From the NCBI GenBank assembly GCA_958445555.1, contig CAUCSW010000012.1, forward strand, positions 1 to 9,937: a stretch of 9,937 nt of DNA, in the 5' to 3' direction. How positions within the stretch are numbered: position 1 is the first letter of the stretch; every line of letters starts with the position of its first letter. Source of the stretch: an uncultured Clostridia bacterium. Its GTDB lineage: Bacteria > Bacillota > Clostridia > Oscillospirales > Acutalibacteraceae. Under the pieces are notes generated by a model that made no database searches, was not told the DNA's origin, and was given only the letters and a program-made list of their open reading frames with translations. Positions 1 to 6,552 of this stretch are shown piece by piece. The position numbers were made by a program, and so were the translations under genes.

Positions 1-794
1 TCGGGAATGCCGCCCGACTGGACCAGCGAACCGTTAAAAAGTCCCTGCCCGAAGAACCCGCCGTTTGCAAGCGCGGCTCTGCCTCTTGACTGCTGCCACA
101 GAACCCCTAAGTAGTCCTCTTCGGTCGGAAACAACATCGCATACACGCGGGCTTGCTGGTCCTCGTTCATAACAAAGAAATAGACCAACGGTATCCCGAC
201 CGCAACGGCAGCCCCTGCAGCGGCAAAATAACGGACACGGAGACCTGCGGCGAACATCATCACGATGAACATGACCGCAAAGACAAGGGCGGTGCCGTCG
301 TCGCCTTGAAAATGTATGAGCAGCACGGGAAAAGCGCCGTGCACGCACAAAAGCATGATATTCGTCAGCTTGTTGATCCCGTCCCCCACGCGGTTCAGAT
401 GCCACGAAAAGCTGATGATAAAAGCGAGCTTCAGAAACTCGGCGGGCTGGATAGAAAAGCTGCCGATGAGGAGCCAGGCTTTATCGTCGGTGCCTGCGGG
501 AGCGTAACCTATTACAAATGTGAGAAGTACGGGTATGAGCAGCGCGGCTGCGATGGGTATCCACATTTTTATGATCGAACGGTAGTTGAACAACGAGATC
601 ACGACTGCGGCGGCAAGACCCGCGGCAAGGCCCGCAAGATGCATAATAAACTGCTTCGGACCGCCGAGAACATAATATGTGCTTGAAAGGACAATGACAC
701 TTCCGTACAGTGTTGCGGTTATGCAAAGGGCATATAAAAGCTTGTCGCTTTCGCGGGCATAGTCCGCTATTGTGTGAAAAATGCGCTTTAACAT
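1..794 (-). CDS. FtsW/RodA/SpoVE-family SEDS protein, C-terminus cut by window edge
   Basis: Polytopic membrane protein of the SEDS family, the peptidoglycan glycosyltransferases that polymerise lipid II during elongation (RodA), division (FtsW) or spore cortex synthesis (SpoVE). About 264 residues are visible, starting MLKRIFHTIADYARESDKLL. Several hydrophobic segments follow. Family motifs in order: SFSIQPAEFLKLAFI (like the GFQPSEF.K motif), HFQGDDGTALVF (like QPDLGTAL) and QQSRGRAALANGGFFGQG (like QQS..A.GSGG.FGKG), ending just before the conserved IPE segment. The C-terminal third, with the catalytic Asp loop, lies outside the window. The ATG at 794 is preferred because GGATGGGG sits about 8 nt upstream. 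An in-frame ATG at 809 is possible but its SD is too close. It reads away from tsaE and has its own promoter. I see RodA-like features in the long TM stretches, but cannot exclude FtsW or SpoVE, so no symbol is given. Confidence 0.9.
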   Translation of the reverse strand, partial: MLKRIFHTIADYARESDKLLYALCITATLYGSVIVLSSTYYVLGGPKQFIMHLAGLAAGLAAAVVISLFNYRSIIKMWIPIAAALLIPVLLTFVIGYAPAGTDDKAWLLIGSFSIQPAEFLKLAFIISFSWHLNRVGDGINKLTNIMLLCVHGAFPVLLIHFQGDDGTALVFAVMFIVMMFAAGLRVRYFAAAGAAVAVGIPLVYFFVMNEDQQARVYAMLFPTEEDYLGVLWQQSRGRAALANGGFFGQGLFNGSLVQSGGIP

Positions 795-882
795 ACCCGC
801 GTTCCCCATCCTTTTATTCTTTCGGCAGTGATACGGCAATAAGGCCGATATACCATAATGCAGTCGATAAGGCGGCGGGCTG

Positions 883-904
883 AAAAAAAGCGCCGTCTGT
901 CGGC
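883..904 (-). terminator. Possible weak attenuator hairpin in the SEDS gene leader
   Basis: On the minus strand a 4-bp GC stem (GCCG at 904-901, CGGC at 895-892, loop ACAGA) is followed two bases later by a run of seven T (889-883). It lies 15-35 nt into the predicted leader. The stem is short, so this is only a candidate for early termination; it may be chance. Confidence 0.2.
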
Positions 905-924
905 TTGTCCCGTCCGCAGGTATA

Positions 925-953
925 ATTATAAGGTATGCGTCAATGTTTTTCAA
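925..953 (-). promoter_or_regulatory. Sigma-A promoter for the SEDS gene
   Basis: On the minus strand TTGAAA (953-948) is followed by a 17-bp spacer and a perfect TATAAT (930-925). The predicted start of transcription is near 918, which gives a leader of about 120 nt before the ATG at 794. Confidence 0.75.
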
Positions 954-960
954 GTAACAC

Positions 961-989
961 TTTCAAAACGACGGCAAATATGGTATACT
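961..989 (+). promoter_or_regulatory. Extended -10 promoter for tsaE-tsaB
   Basis: TATACT at 984-989 is preceded by TG at 981-982, forming an extended -10 (TGnTATACT). A poor -35 (TTTCAA, 961-966) lies 17 bp upstream. Transcription would start near 996 and give a leader of about 170 nt. The -35 regions of this promoter and of the divergent SEDS promoter are only about 7 bp apart, so a single bound regulator could affect both. Confidence 0.5.
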
Positions 990-1049
990 GTACCACGGAT
1001 CGGTCGAAAGCGGCTCGGTGCCGCATGACAGGTAATATATAAACGCGCA

Positions 1050-1094
1050 TTCGGGGTTATATCGGGGTTATATAAGTATGCCCCGAAAAGCATA
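1050..1094 (+). repeat. Tandem 11-bp repeat and competing hairpins in the tsaE leader
   Basis: TCGGGGTTATA occurs twice head to tail (1051-1061 and 1062-1072). Either copy can pair through its TCGGGG with CCCCGA at 1081-1086, and the first can extend to TTCGGGG (1050-1056) with CCCCGAA (1081-1087). An alternative stem TATGC (1077-1081) with GCATA (1090-1094) uses part of the same sequence. It lies within the predicted tsaE 5' leader. Confidence 0.5.
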
Positions 1095-1165
1095 TTGAGT
1101 GCGCGCATAAATCGGATAGACGAAAGCTCATATATAAGACGGGCGGAAACGGAAGTGAGATCGGG

Positions 1166-1597
1166 TTGAAAGATAAGTCGGTTTACATAACACATTCTCC
1201 GGAGGAAACGGAGGAGGTGGGCAGAAAGATCGCCGAGGGCATTAAAAACGGCGGAGTGATCGCTCTCCGAGGTGGGCTCGGAGCGGGCAAGACCTGCTTT
1301 GTGAGGGGCCTTGCCGCGGGACTCGGTTTTAACGGCGATGTTTCATCACCCACATTTGCCATAATCAACGAATATGTCGGCGGCAGACTTCTTTTGTGCC
1401 ATTTTGATATGTATCGGGTGACCGGGTGGGAGGATCTGTATTCAACCGGATACTTCGATTATCTTGACGCGGGAGCGCTGCTTGCGGTCGAATGGAGCGA
1501 AAACATCGCCGCCGCACTTCCCGAAAAATGCCTCACGGTAACCGTAACAGAACTCGGCGACGGGAGCAGAGAGATAAGAACAGAGGGTGAGATATAA
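1166..1597 (+). CDS. tsaE: tRNA t6A-modification ATPase TsaE
   Basis: Small P-loop ATPase (143 aa) that works with TsaB and TsaD, in the cytoplasm, to transfer threonylcarbamoyl to A37 of ANN-decoding tRNAs. The sequence shows the P-loop GGLGAGKT (residues 36-43), VSSPTFAIINEY (59-70), the HFDMYR motif (79-84) and VEWSE (108-112), all in TsaE order; length is normal. The start is a TTG at 1166: no ATG or GTG occurs in frame upstream, GGAAGTGAG (1151-1159) lies 6 nt before it, and the next internal Met is residue 82, past the P-loop. The stop shares a base with the tsaB start (TAATG), so the two are probably translationally coupled, as expected for partners in one complex. Confidence 0.95.
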   Translation: MKDKSVYITHSPEETEEVGRKIAEGIKNGGVIALRGGLGAGKTCFVRGLAAGLGFNGDVSSPTFAIINEYVGGRLLLCHFDMYRVTGWEDLYSTGYFDYLDAGALLAVEWSENIAAALPEKCLTVTVTELGDGSREIRTEGEI

Positions 1598-2385
1598 TGA
1601 AAATTCTTGCGGTGGAGTGCTCGGCAGCACCTGTTTCGTGCGCACTGTCCGAGGACGGAAAAACGGTCGGCGAGTTTTATCTCAATACCGCCGCCACCCA
1701 TTCGCAGACGCTTATGCCGATGATAGACGGAATGCTCAAAAACGCGGGAGTGAGAGTGTCTGACATAGACCTTTTTGCGGTCGCTGCGGGTCCCGGTTCC
1801 TTTACCGGCGTGAGAATAGGAATAGCTGCGGTCAAAGGCTTGGCATTCGGCGGTAATAAGCCCTGCTGCGCCGTTTCGACGCTTGAGGGGATCGCTTTCC
1901 GATTTGCGTCATTTGACTGTACGGTATGCGCCTGTATGGACGCACGGTGCGGTCAGATATACAATGCGGTGTTCGAAATACGGGGCGGAACCGTCCGACG
2001 CCTTTGTGAGGACAGGGCGATCGCAATATCGGTTCTTGTCGATGAGATCTGCGACGGCAAATACGGCGGCGGTCTTATTCTTGCCGGTGACGGCGCCGCG
2101 ATCACAAAGGCGGCAATAGATAAGGCTGCGGAGGAAAGAGAAGCGGCGGGAGATACCGATGCCGCAGATAAATTGAAGAGTGTAAGACTCGCCGAAGAAA
2201 ATTTAAGGTATCAGAGCGCAAACGGGGTTGCTTTTGCGGCTCTGATGATGTATAATAGAAAAAATACGGTTAAAGCGGACGAGCTCCTGCCGACCTATCT
2301 AAGATTGCCGCAGGCCCAAAGGGAGCTTAATCGCAGGACGGCAATGTCGGAGTGTTCCGACCGAAAAGCGGACAACGATACATAA
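1597..2385 (+). CDS. tsaB: tRNA t6A-modification scaffold protein TsaB
   Basis: TsaB (262 aa) is the catalytically inactive paralogue of TsaD; it dimerises with TsaD and recruits TsaE during tRNA t6A37 synthesis. Seen here: the N-terminal strand ILAVECSA (residues 3-10), THSQTLMPMID (34-44), the family hallmark GPGSFTGVRIG (65-75), MDARCGQIYNAVF (114-126) and the C-terminal PTYLRLPQAQ (232-241). It starts at the ATG overlapping the tsaE stop, with GAGGGTGAG just upstream inside tsaE. A charged Ala/Glu-rich stretch (about 175-203) and a hydrophilic tail after residue 247 make it longer than the E. coli protein. In many Firmicutes rimI and tsaD follow in the same operon; here rpiB follows, so tsaD must be elsewhere. 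Confidence 0.94.
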   Translation: MKILAVECSAAPVSCALSEDGKTVGEFYLNTAATHSQTLMPMIDGMLKNAGVRVSDIDLFAVAAGPGSFTGVRIGIAAVKGLAFGGNKPCCAVSTLEGIAFRFASFDCTVCACMDARCGQIYNAVFEIRGGTVRRLCEDRAIAISVLVDEICDGKYGGGLILAGDGAAITKAAIDKAAEEREAAGDTDAADKLKSVRLAEENLRYQSANGVAFAALMMYNRKNTVKADELLPTYLRLPQAQRELNRRTAMSECSDRKADNDT

Positions 2386-2442
2386 AAAGCCGTCACGGCG
2401 GCAGTGCGTATGATCGCACAGAGCGATTTCGGAGGGGGAAAT

Positions 2443-2904
2443 ATGAGTATACTTAAAGAGGGTGAGCTCGTGGCCATCGGGTGTGACCACGGCGGGTTTG
2501 AGCTTAAAAACGCCATTGCGGCACATCTCACCGAGAGGGGAATACCCTATAAGGATTTCGGGATCACCGAGCTTAAAAGCGTCGACTACCCCGAGATAGC
2601 ACTGAAGGTCGCCGATGCGGTGGCAAAAAAGGAAGCAAGACTCGGCATCCTTGTTTGCGGCACCGGGATCGGCATGAGCCTTGCTGCAAACAAGGTCAAA
2701 GGAATAAGGGCTGCTGCCTGCTCCGAGACCTTTTCGGCAAAATATACAAGATTGCATAACGACGCAAATATCCTGTGCCTCGGCGGTCGGGTGATCGGCG
2801 CCGGCGTCGCGCTTGAAATGACGGATCTTTTCCTTGATACCGAATTTGAGGGCGGAAGGCATCAGCGCAGGGTGGATGCGGTTATGGATATAGAAAAATA
2901 CTGA
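2443..2904 (+). CDS. rpiB: Ribose-5-phosphate isomerase B
   Basis: RpiB (153 aa) interconverts ribose 5-phosphate and ribulose 5-phosphate in the non-oxidative pentose phosphate pathway; the LacAB/RpiB family also includes allose and galactose 6-phosphate isomerases. Visible motifs: [11 protein letters not shown] (12-22) with the conserved Asp15-His16, DYP (48-50), [15 protein letters not shown] (70-84) with Cys72 as the expected catalytic base, RLHNDANIL (103-111) whose His acts in ring opening, and EGGRHQRRV near the end, which binds phosphate. The ATG at 2443 is chosen over an in-frame GTG at 2404 because GGAGG (2431-2435) lies 7 nt before it and the family motif begins soon after. It sits 57 bp after tsaB and 13 bp before upp, so probably in one transcript. 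RpiB supplies the precursor of PRPP, the substrate of Upp. Confidence 0.94.
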   Translation: MSILKEGELVAIGCDHGGFELKNAIAAHLTERGIPYKDFGITELKSVDYPEIALKVADAVAKKEARLGILVCGTGIGMSLAANKVKGIRAAACSETFSAKYTRLHNDANILCLGGRVIGAGVALEMTDLFLDTEFEGGRHQRRVDAVMDIEKY

Positions 2905-2917
2905 TGGGGGAAAAACA

Positions 2918-3550
2918 ATGAACAGTAACATTCACATTATGGATCATCCGCTGATTCAGCATAAGCTTTCGATTCTCCGTGACAAAAACACGGGAACAAA
3001 GCAGTTCCGTGAGCTTGTCGGAGAGATTGCGAACCTTATGTGCTTTGAAGCGACCCGTGATCTTCCGCGCAGAGAGGTGAGCATAGAAACTCCGATCGGA
3101 ATGGCAAAGACCAAGGTTATCTCGGGCAGAAAGCTTGCGTTTGTTCCCATTCTCAGAGCCGGACTCGGAATGGTTGACGGTGTGCTGAACCTTCTCCCGA
3201 GCGCCAAGGTGGGACATATCGGTATGTACCGCGATCCCGAAACCAAGGAGCCCGTTGAGTATTACTGCAAGCTCCCCGGCGATATTCCCGAGCGTGATGT
3301 TATTGTTCTCGACCCCATGCTTGCAACAGGCGGATCGGCGATAGACGCGGTTAACCAGATAAAGAAGCGCAATCCCCACCGAATTAAGTTTATGTGTATA
3401 ATAGCAGCTCCCGAGGGCCTTGAGGCTTTCACCAAGGCCCACCCGGATGTACCGGTCTACTGTGCCGCCATGGATGATCATCTTGACGAGCACTGCTACA
3501 TAGTTCCCGGTCTCGGCGATGCGGGCGACCGTATATTCGGTACAAAGTAA
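2918..3550 (+). CDS. upp: Uracil phosphoribosyltransferase
   Basis: Upp (210 aa, full length) makes UMP and pyrophosphate from uracil and PRPP in pyrimidine salvage. Motifs seen: [13 protein letters not shown] (10-22), [11 protein letters not shown] (78-88), the PRPP loop [14 protein letters not shown] (128-141) and the uracil-binding C-terminal segment [16 protein letters not shown] (194-209). The start ATG has a G-run (2906-2910) 7 nt upstream, a modest ribosome site directly after the rpiB stop, suggesting coupling. It is the last gene of the plus-strand cluster; a strong hairpin terminator follows about 115 bp downstream. I see no uracil-responsive leader. Confidence 0.97.
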   Translation: MNSNIHIMDHPLIQHKLSILRDKNTGTKQFRELVGEIANLMCFEATRDLPRREVSIETPIGMAKTKVISGRKLAFVPILRAGLGMVDGVLNLLPSAKVGHIGMYRDPETKEPVEYYCKLPGDIPERDVIVLDPMLATGGSAIDAVNQIKKRNPHRIKFMCIIAAPEGLEAFTKAHPDVPVYCAAMDDHLDEHCYIVPGLGDAGDRIFGTK

Positions 3551-3666
3551 GCTCTGCCGATCGGGATCGGTCGGTGATAAAAGGGAAAAAGAGCAGCGCG
3601 GATGCGTGCGGTGATTATCCTTTTTTCTAATAAACGCATAACTGTATATGCTCGTTTTGCAAATCA

Positions 3667-3715
3667 GCGCCCTTTGCTGCCTCACCTTGCGCGGCAGCAA
3701 AGGGCGCTTTTGTTT
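3667..3715 (+). terminator. Rho-independent terminator after upp
   Basis: A perfect 15-bp stem (GCGCCCTTTGCTGCC, 3667-3681, with its complement at 3693-3707), an 11-nt loop, then TTTTGTTT (3708-3715). The opposite strand has no T-run after the stem, so it acts on plus-strand transcripts. Confidence 0.92.
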
Positions 3716-3728
3716 ACCTCGCGCAGGC

Positions 3729-3770
3729 AAAAATCAGGGCAGCCCCGACCTTCGACCGGGGGCTGCCTTG
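3729..3770 (-). terminator. Terminator of the VanW/adenylation/carrier operon
   Basis: A 12-bp stem with one G-U pair (3735-3746 with 3759-3770, core GGCAGCCCC / GGGGCTGCC). On the minus strand it is followed by ATTTTTG (3734-3728), a good T-run. It lies about 60 bp after the carrier-protein stop. On the plus strand the stem is followed by TGTGACTTTTA, so it might also back up the upp terminator. Confidence 0.8.
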
Positions 3771-3828
3771 TGACTTTTATCAAAATAAGTTTATAGGATT
3801 CAAGTACCCGGAATCAACGCGTCCGAAA

Positions 3829-4083
3829 TCAACGCACGCGGGGGTCGTCCGTGCGCAGCACACCTCCGTGCTCGCGAATGAGGGATTTTATACCTTCGAC
3901 CGAGCGAAGAAGATTTTTGTCTATGCGGGTCGGATTTATTTCGATCCCTTCATCTTCAAGACAGGCAAACAACTCAATAAATGCATAGGAGTCCATGATC
4001 CCGCTTTCGACAAGGTCGCATTCGGGATCAAACACTCGTTTGTCACCGCACAACTCATATAACAACGATTCGACATCTATCAT
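3829..4083 (-). CDS. DltC-like acyl/peptidyl carrier protein
   Basis: An 84-residue carrier protein. The motif DLVESGIMDSYAFIEL (23-38) contains the DS dipeptide of carrier proteins; Ser32 is the predicted 4'-phosphopantetheine site. The spacing and the following helix (LEDEGIEINP, then SVEGIKSLI) resemble DltC, the D-alanyl carrier protein (about 78 aa), more than fatty-acid AcpP, whose motif is DSLD. It begins at an ATG overlapping the stop of the adenylation gene by 4 nt (ATGA); AGGAGG (4100-4095) lies 11 nt upstream. The adjacent enzyme is therefore almost surely the one that loads it. No DltB or DltD accompanies it, so where the bound residue goes is unknown. It is the last gene before the operon terminator. 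Confidence 0.87.
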   Translation of the reverse strand: MIDVESLLYELCGDKRVFDPECDLVESGIMDSYAFIELFACLEDEGIEINPTRIDKNLLRSVEGIKSLIREHGGVLRTDDPRVR

Positions 4084-5513
4084 AGCTCGGCGAGCCTCCT
4101 TCTGTCGGTCTTGCCGTTTGCGTTGACCGGGATACTGTCAATTTCCTCAACCACTTTGGGTATCATATAAAGCGGCAGCTTCTCGCTCAGCGAAAGTCGG
4201 ACCTTTTCGGCGGTCAGTCCCTCTTCAAGCTTTACGAATGCTTTGATATAACCGACGCATCCGCCGCGGTACTTGGCGACGACCGCGCAATCGGTCACGC
4301 CTCTTATACTTAAAAGATTGTTTTCGATATCGCCGAGTTCAATGCGGTAGCCTTTATATTTGACCTGACTGTCTTTTCTTCCGCAACAGTAGATGTATCC
4401 GTCCTCTGTGTACCCAATGTCCCCGGTCCGAAAACAGTTTATGCCGTTTTCGGTGAAAAAACCGCCTTCATTTCCGCCGATGTATCCCGCGAAAACACTT
4501 TTGCCGCGCAGAACGATCTCCTCGTCTTCGATCGAGACCGAAACCGCCGATGTATCCGTCCTTCCGACGGGCAGCAGTTCTTTCGATAACATATCTTCGG
4601 TTATCGGGACGGCGGAGACGGCGCAGGTCGCCTCGGTCGGACCGTAGGCATTGATCAGCCTGCAGTCGGGAAAGCGTGAGAGCATTTTCCGCGCAACTTC
4701 TGTTTCAAGCCTCTCACCGCATAAAAACGCACATCTGAGTGCGGGAAAACCGCCCGCCGCAAAATGAGGGTCGGTCATACACAGTTTTAAAAATGTCGGC
4801 GTGACCGTAAGCATACCTATCCGCTCGGCTCTGACCGTTTCCAACACCGCTTCCGTGTTCATTGTCTCCTTGGGGGCGGCGACCAGTGTCAGACGATTTG
4901 AAAATGCAAAATATATATCCGCAACACTGAGATCAAACGAGAAACTCGCCTGATCGAGCACGCGGATCTTCGCTTTGCGCAGCTCATCCGCCCCGTCGAT
5001 ACGGTTGATCCAATTTATAAAGTTCAAAAGGTTGTCCCTTGATATCGGCACACCTTTCGGTTCACCGGTGCTCCCTGAGGTGTATATTATGTATGCGGTA
5101 TCGCCCTCAAACTGCTTAGGTCTCCTGCGGCGGTACCGTTTTAACTCGCCGAGACCGACACATTCTATTCCGAAAATGTTTCCGTCGGTTTTAATGCCTT
5201 CTCCTATCGCAAGGCTGCACTTTGAAGACCTGATGATTCTGCGCAGCCTTTCCGAAGGCATTCCCGGTTCGATCGGTATGTAAGCCCGCCCCGCATACAG
5301 GCAGGCAAGAACGGCGGTATACGCTTCGATCGTCTTGGAACAAAACACCAAAACCGGCGCCGCTCCCTGACGGGATATCAGGTCGCCGCAGTATTCGATG
5401 TCGGAAAGGAGCTTGCCGTATGTTATCTCGCCCTGCGCCGTCTTGTAGGCGGGAGTATCAAACACGGTGTCGTCGGTATCCGATCGTAAAAACAGTTCCT
5501 TTATGTCATTCAT
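4080..5513 (-). CDS. DltA-like amino-acid adenylation enzyme
   Basis: A standalone ANL-superfamily adenylation enzyme (477 aa; DltA is about 500). It should activate an amino acid as its adenylate and load it on the carrier encoded next door. Core motifs: A3 YIIYTSGSTGEPKGV (141-155), A4 FSFDLSVADIY (191-201), A5 NAYGPTEAT (288-296), A7 FRTGDIG (361-367), A8 GRKDSQVKYKGYRIEL (378-393) and A10 with Lys468 in NANGKTDRRRL. QASFSFDLSV, TPTFLKLCM and LCGERL..EVARKM are close to DltA; Asp194 and Cys265 fall at the places of the DltA pocket Asp and the Cys linked to D-Ala selectivity. D-alanine is thus a reasonable inferred substrate, not proven. It has no condensation, carrier or thioesterase domain fused. 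It overlaps VanW upstream and the carrier downstream by 4 nt each. It could instead serve a small nonribosomal pathway. Confidence 0.88.
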   Translation of the reverse strand: MNDIKELFLRSDTDDTVFDTPAYKTAQGEITYGKLLSDIEYCGDLISRQGAAPVLVFCSKTIEAYTAVLACLYAGRAYIPIEPGMPSERLRRIIRSSKCSLAIGEGIKTDGNIFGIECVGLGELKRYRRRRPKQFEGDTAYIIYTSGSTGEPKGVPISRDNLLNFINWINRIDGADELRKAKIRVLDQASFSFDLSVADIYFAFSNRLTLVAAPKETMNTEAVLETVRAERIGMLTVTPTFLKLCMTDPHFAAGGFPALRCAFLCGERLETEVARKMLSRFPDCRLINAYGPTEATCAVSAVPITEDMLSKELLPVGRTDTSAVSVSIEDEEIVLRGKSVFAGYIGGNEGGFFTENGINCFRTGDIGYTEDGYIYCCGRKDSQVKYKGYRIELGDIENNLLSIRGVTDCAVVAKYRGGCVGYIKAFVKLEEGLTAEKVRLSLSEKLPLYMIPKVVEEIDSIPVNANGKTDRRRLAEL

Positions 5514-6352
5514 ACCGGCACCCCGCTCTCTCTGATCTCATCGGCGGGGATGAGGGAATAATCGTACATCACTTCCGAATGATTCCGAAGAACGGTCTCG
5601 CGCCGTATGAGCTCTCCGGACGCCCGATCGGTGACAAGCCGTATAACATTTGAAATGCGGTAGTATTTTTCGCCTTCGAGACTGTAATGATGATCCTCTT
5701 CGATCAATCTGTATCTGAATGGGAAAGGTCTTTCGCTCAGCAGCTCACCGCACAGGTCGCCGCCTTCGATGCGGACGAGCAGCTGGACCGATTGGTCTGT
5801 GTCGTTTCTGAATCGGTAGTCGAGATTATTATAGGTCACCGATGTGCCTGTCCCGAACGGAACGCGCCTTCGGTCGTCGGGGAAAAGAGCATCCGAGTGA
5901 TGATACAGCTCGGTAACGGCTAACGGGCTGTTAAGAACAAGCCAATGGACCATATTTGCCATTTGGCAAAGCCCGCCGCCGTATTGCTCCGAAAAGCCTT
6001 TCCTTGTAATGGAAAGCCCTTTTTTGTACCCGTATTTTTTCTTCGTTCGTCCCACCGTGCGCCAGAATGAGAAGGTCTCGCCGGGCTTGATTATTATCCC
6101 GTTTATTTTCGCACAGGCGAGCTCGATATTTTTGACCTTGTTTTCCTGCAGACGCATATCCACGCCGACAAGTCTTCTGACAAGGACGGAGGCGTGAGAC
6201 TTCACCATGTTCGGCAGCTCGTGTGACGGGTCTTTGGTTTTTGCAATCTTTTTGTTACTGAAAAAGTCGCGCACCCGTCGAAGAAAAATTTCTTTTTCCA
6301 CCGATATCCGATAGCAAAACGGTGAGATCTCACAAAACAGTTTTCTTTTCAT
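5510..6352 (-). CDS. VanW-family protein
   Basis: A full-length 280-residue VanW-family protein; the family is named after an accessory gene of vanB-type vancomycin resistance clusters and its biochemical function is not established. It has the N-terminal block CEISPFCYRIS (7-17), then KPGETFSFWRTVG (89-101), GGGLCQMANMVHWLV (125-139), the HHSDALFPDDRRRVPFGTG segment (151-169), EEDHHY (218-223) and MYDYSLIP (262-269). No signal peptide or membrane segment is visible, so it is probably cytoplasmic, unlike long VanW proteins with extracellular domains. The start ATG at 6352 has AAGGAAG (6367-6361) 8 nt upstream. It is the first gene of the operon and overlaps the adenylation gene by 4 nt. No other van genes (vanH, vanB ligase, vanX, vanS/R) are near, so it gives no evidence of glycopeptide resistance. 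Confidence 0.92.
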   Translation of the reverse strand: MKRKLFCEISPFCYRISVEKEIFLRRVRDFFSNKKIAKTKDPSHELPNMVKSHASVLVRRLVGVDMRLQENKVKNIELACAKINGIIIKPGETFSFWRTVGRTKKKYGYKKGLSITRKGFSEQYGGGLCQMANMVHWLVLNSPLAVTELYHHSDALFPDDRRRVPFGTGTSVTYNNLDYRFRNDTDQSVQLLVRIEGGDLCGELLSERPFPFRYRLIEEDHHYSLEGEKYYRISNVIRLVTDRASGELIRRETVLRNHSEVMYDYSLIPADEIRESGVPV

Positions 6353-6460
6353 GCCGCATACTTCCTTTTAGAGCGATGCGTCGGACAAAAAATCCCCCTG
6401 CCGCGACGCACTGTCCGTATGATGCCCCCGAGAAAACAAATGTTTTATTTGCATACATAG

Positions 6461-6489
6461 ATTATAGCATAGCCCGCTTGCATTTAACA
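6461..6489 (-). promoter_or_regulatory. Extended -10 promoter of the VanW operon
   Basis: On the minus strand TGCTATAAT (6469-6461) is a perfect extended -10. The -35 position 17 bp upstream reads TGTTAA (6489-6484), a poor match. Transcription would start near 6454 with a leader of about 100 nt. A good -10 with a poor -35 fits a promoter that needs an activator; a Spo0A-box-like site sits just upstream. AAAACA/TGTTTT (6433-6438, 6441-6446) just inside the transcript forms a small palindrome that could be an operator. Confidence 0.65.
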
Positions 6490-6528
6490 GAATTATTTTT
6501 CGACATTTTTCGCGCTTGCCCGCTTGCA
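6472..6528. repeat. 11-bp direct repeat in the VanW promoter region
   Basis: GCCCGCTTGCA occurs at 6472-6482, inside the -10/-35 spacer of the VanW promoter, and again at 6518-6528, centred 46 bp upstream. They could be sites for one regulator; no family is recognised. Confidence 0.5.
6499..6505 (-). promoter_or_regulatory. Spo0A-box-like site at the VanW promoter
   Basis: The minus strand reads TGTCGAA (6505-6499), an exact match to the consensus 0A box. It is preceded at one helical turn by GCGCGAA (a half-degenerate partner), giving GCGCGAA-AAA-TGTCGAA. It is centred about 48 bp before the predicted start, a place used by Spo0A to activate sigma-A promoters. Whether this organism has Spo0A cannot be seen here. 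Confidence 0.4.
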
Positions 6529-6552
6529 AGAGCGCGGTATGACTCACGGGTC

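Larger units (their letters stand above)
795..1165. other. Divergent intergenic region
   Basis: A 371-bp gap between two divergent genes. It carries the minus-strand promoter (953-925), a plus-strand promoter (961-989) and a repeat/hairpin element (1050-1094). I see no convincing small gene or known RNA in the rest; the short minus-strand reading frame over it has no family features and overlaps both promoters. Confidence 0.6.

Noticed and set aside
153..686. 177-residue plus-strand frame
   Set aside because: Antisense to the SEDS gene, hydrophilic and without motifs, while the opposite strand shows membrane segments and SEDS signatures.
2404..2442. Upstream GTG start for rpiB
   Set aside because: It would place the strong GGAGG ribosome site inside the coding region and add 13 residues not typical of RpiB.
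2299..2931. 210-residue minus-strand open frame opposite rpiB
   Set aside because: Antisense shadow of rpiB, which has all catalytic motifs and a strong ribosome site.
3557..3570. CCGATC/GATCGG palindrome after upp as a terminator
   Set aside because: The loop is only 2-4 nt, the stem short and no T-run follows; the true terminator is at 3667-3715.
2882..3730. 282-residue minus-strand open frame opposite upp
   Set aside because: It is antisense to a clear full-length upp gene and passes through the upp terminator; its product shows no family motifs.
3812..3835. AATCAACGC direct repeat at the 3' end of the carrier gene
   Set aside because: Nine bases twice, 15 bp apart, no wider structure; likely chance.
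3829..5513. Complete dlt operon for teichoic acid D-alanylation
   Set aside because: DltB and DltD are missing on both sides; terminator and VanW bound the operon.
5510..6352. Vancomycin resistance gene cluster
   Set aside because: Only a VanW-family gene is present; no vanH, D-Ala-D-Lac ligase, vanX or vanRS in view, and VanW proteins are common in Clostridia without resistance.
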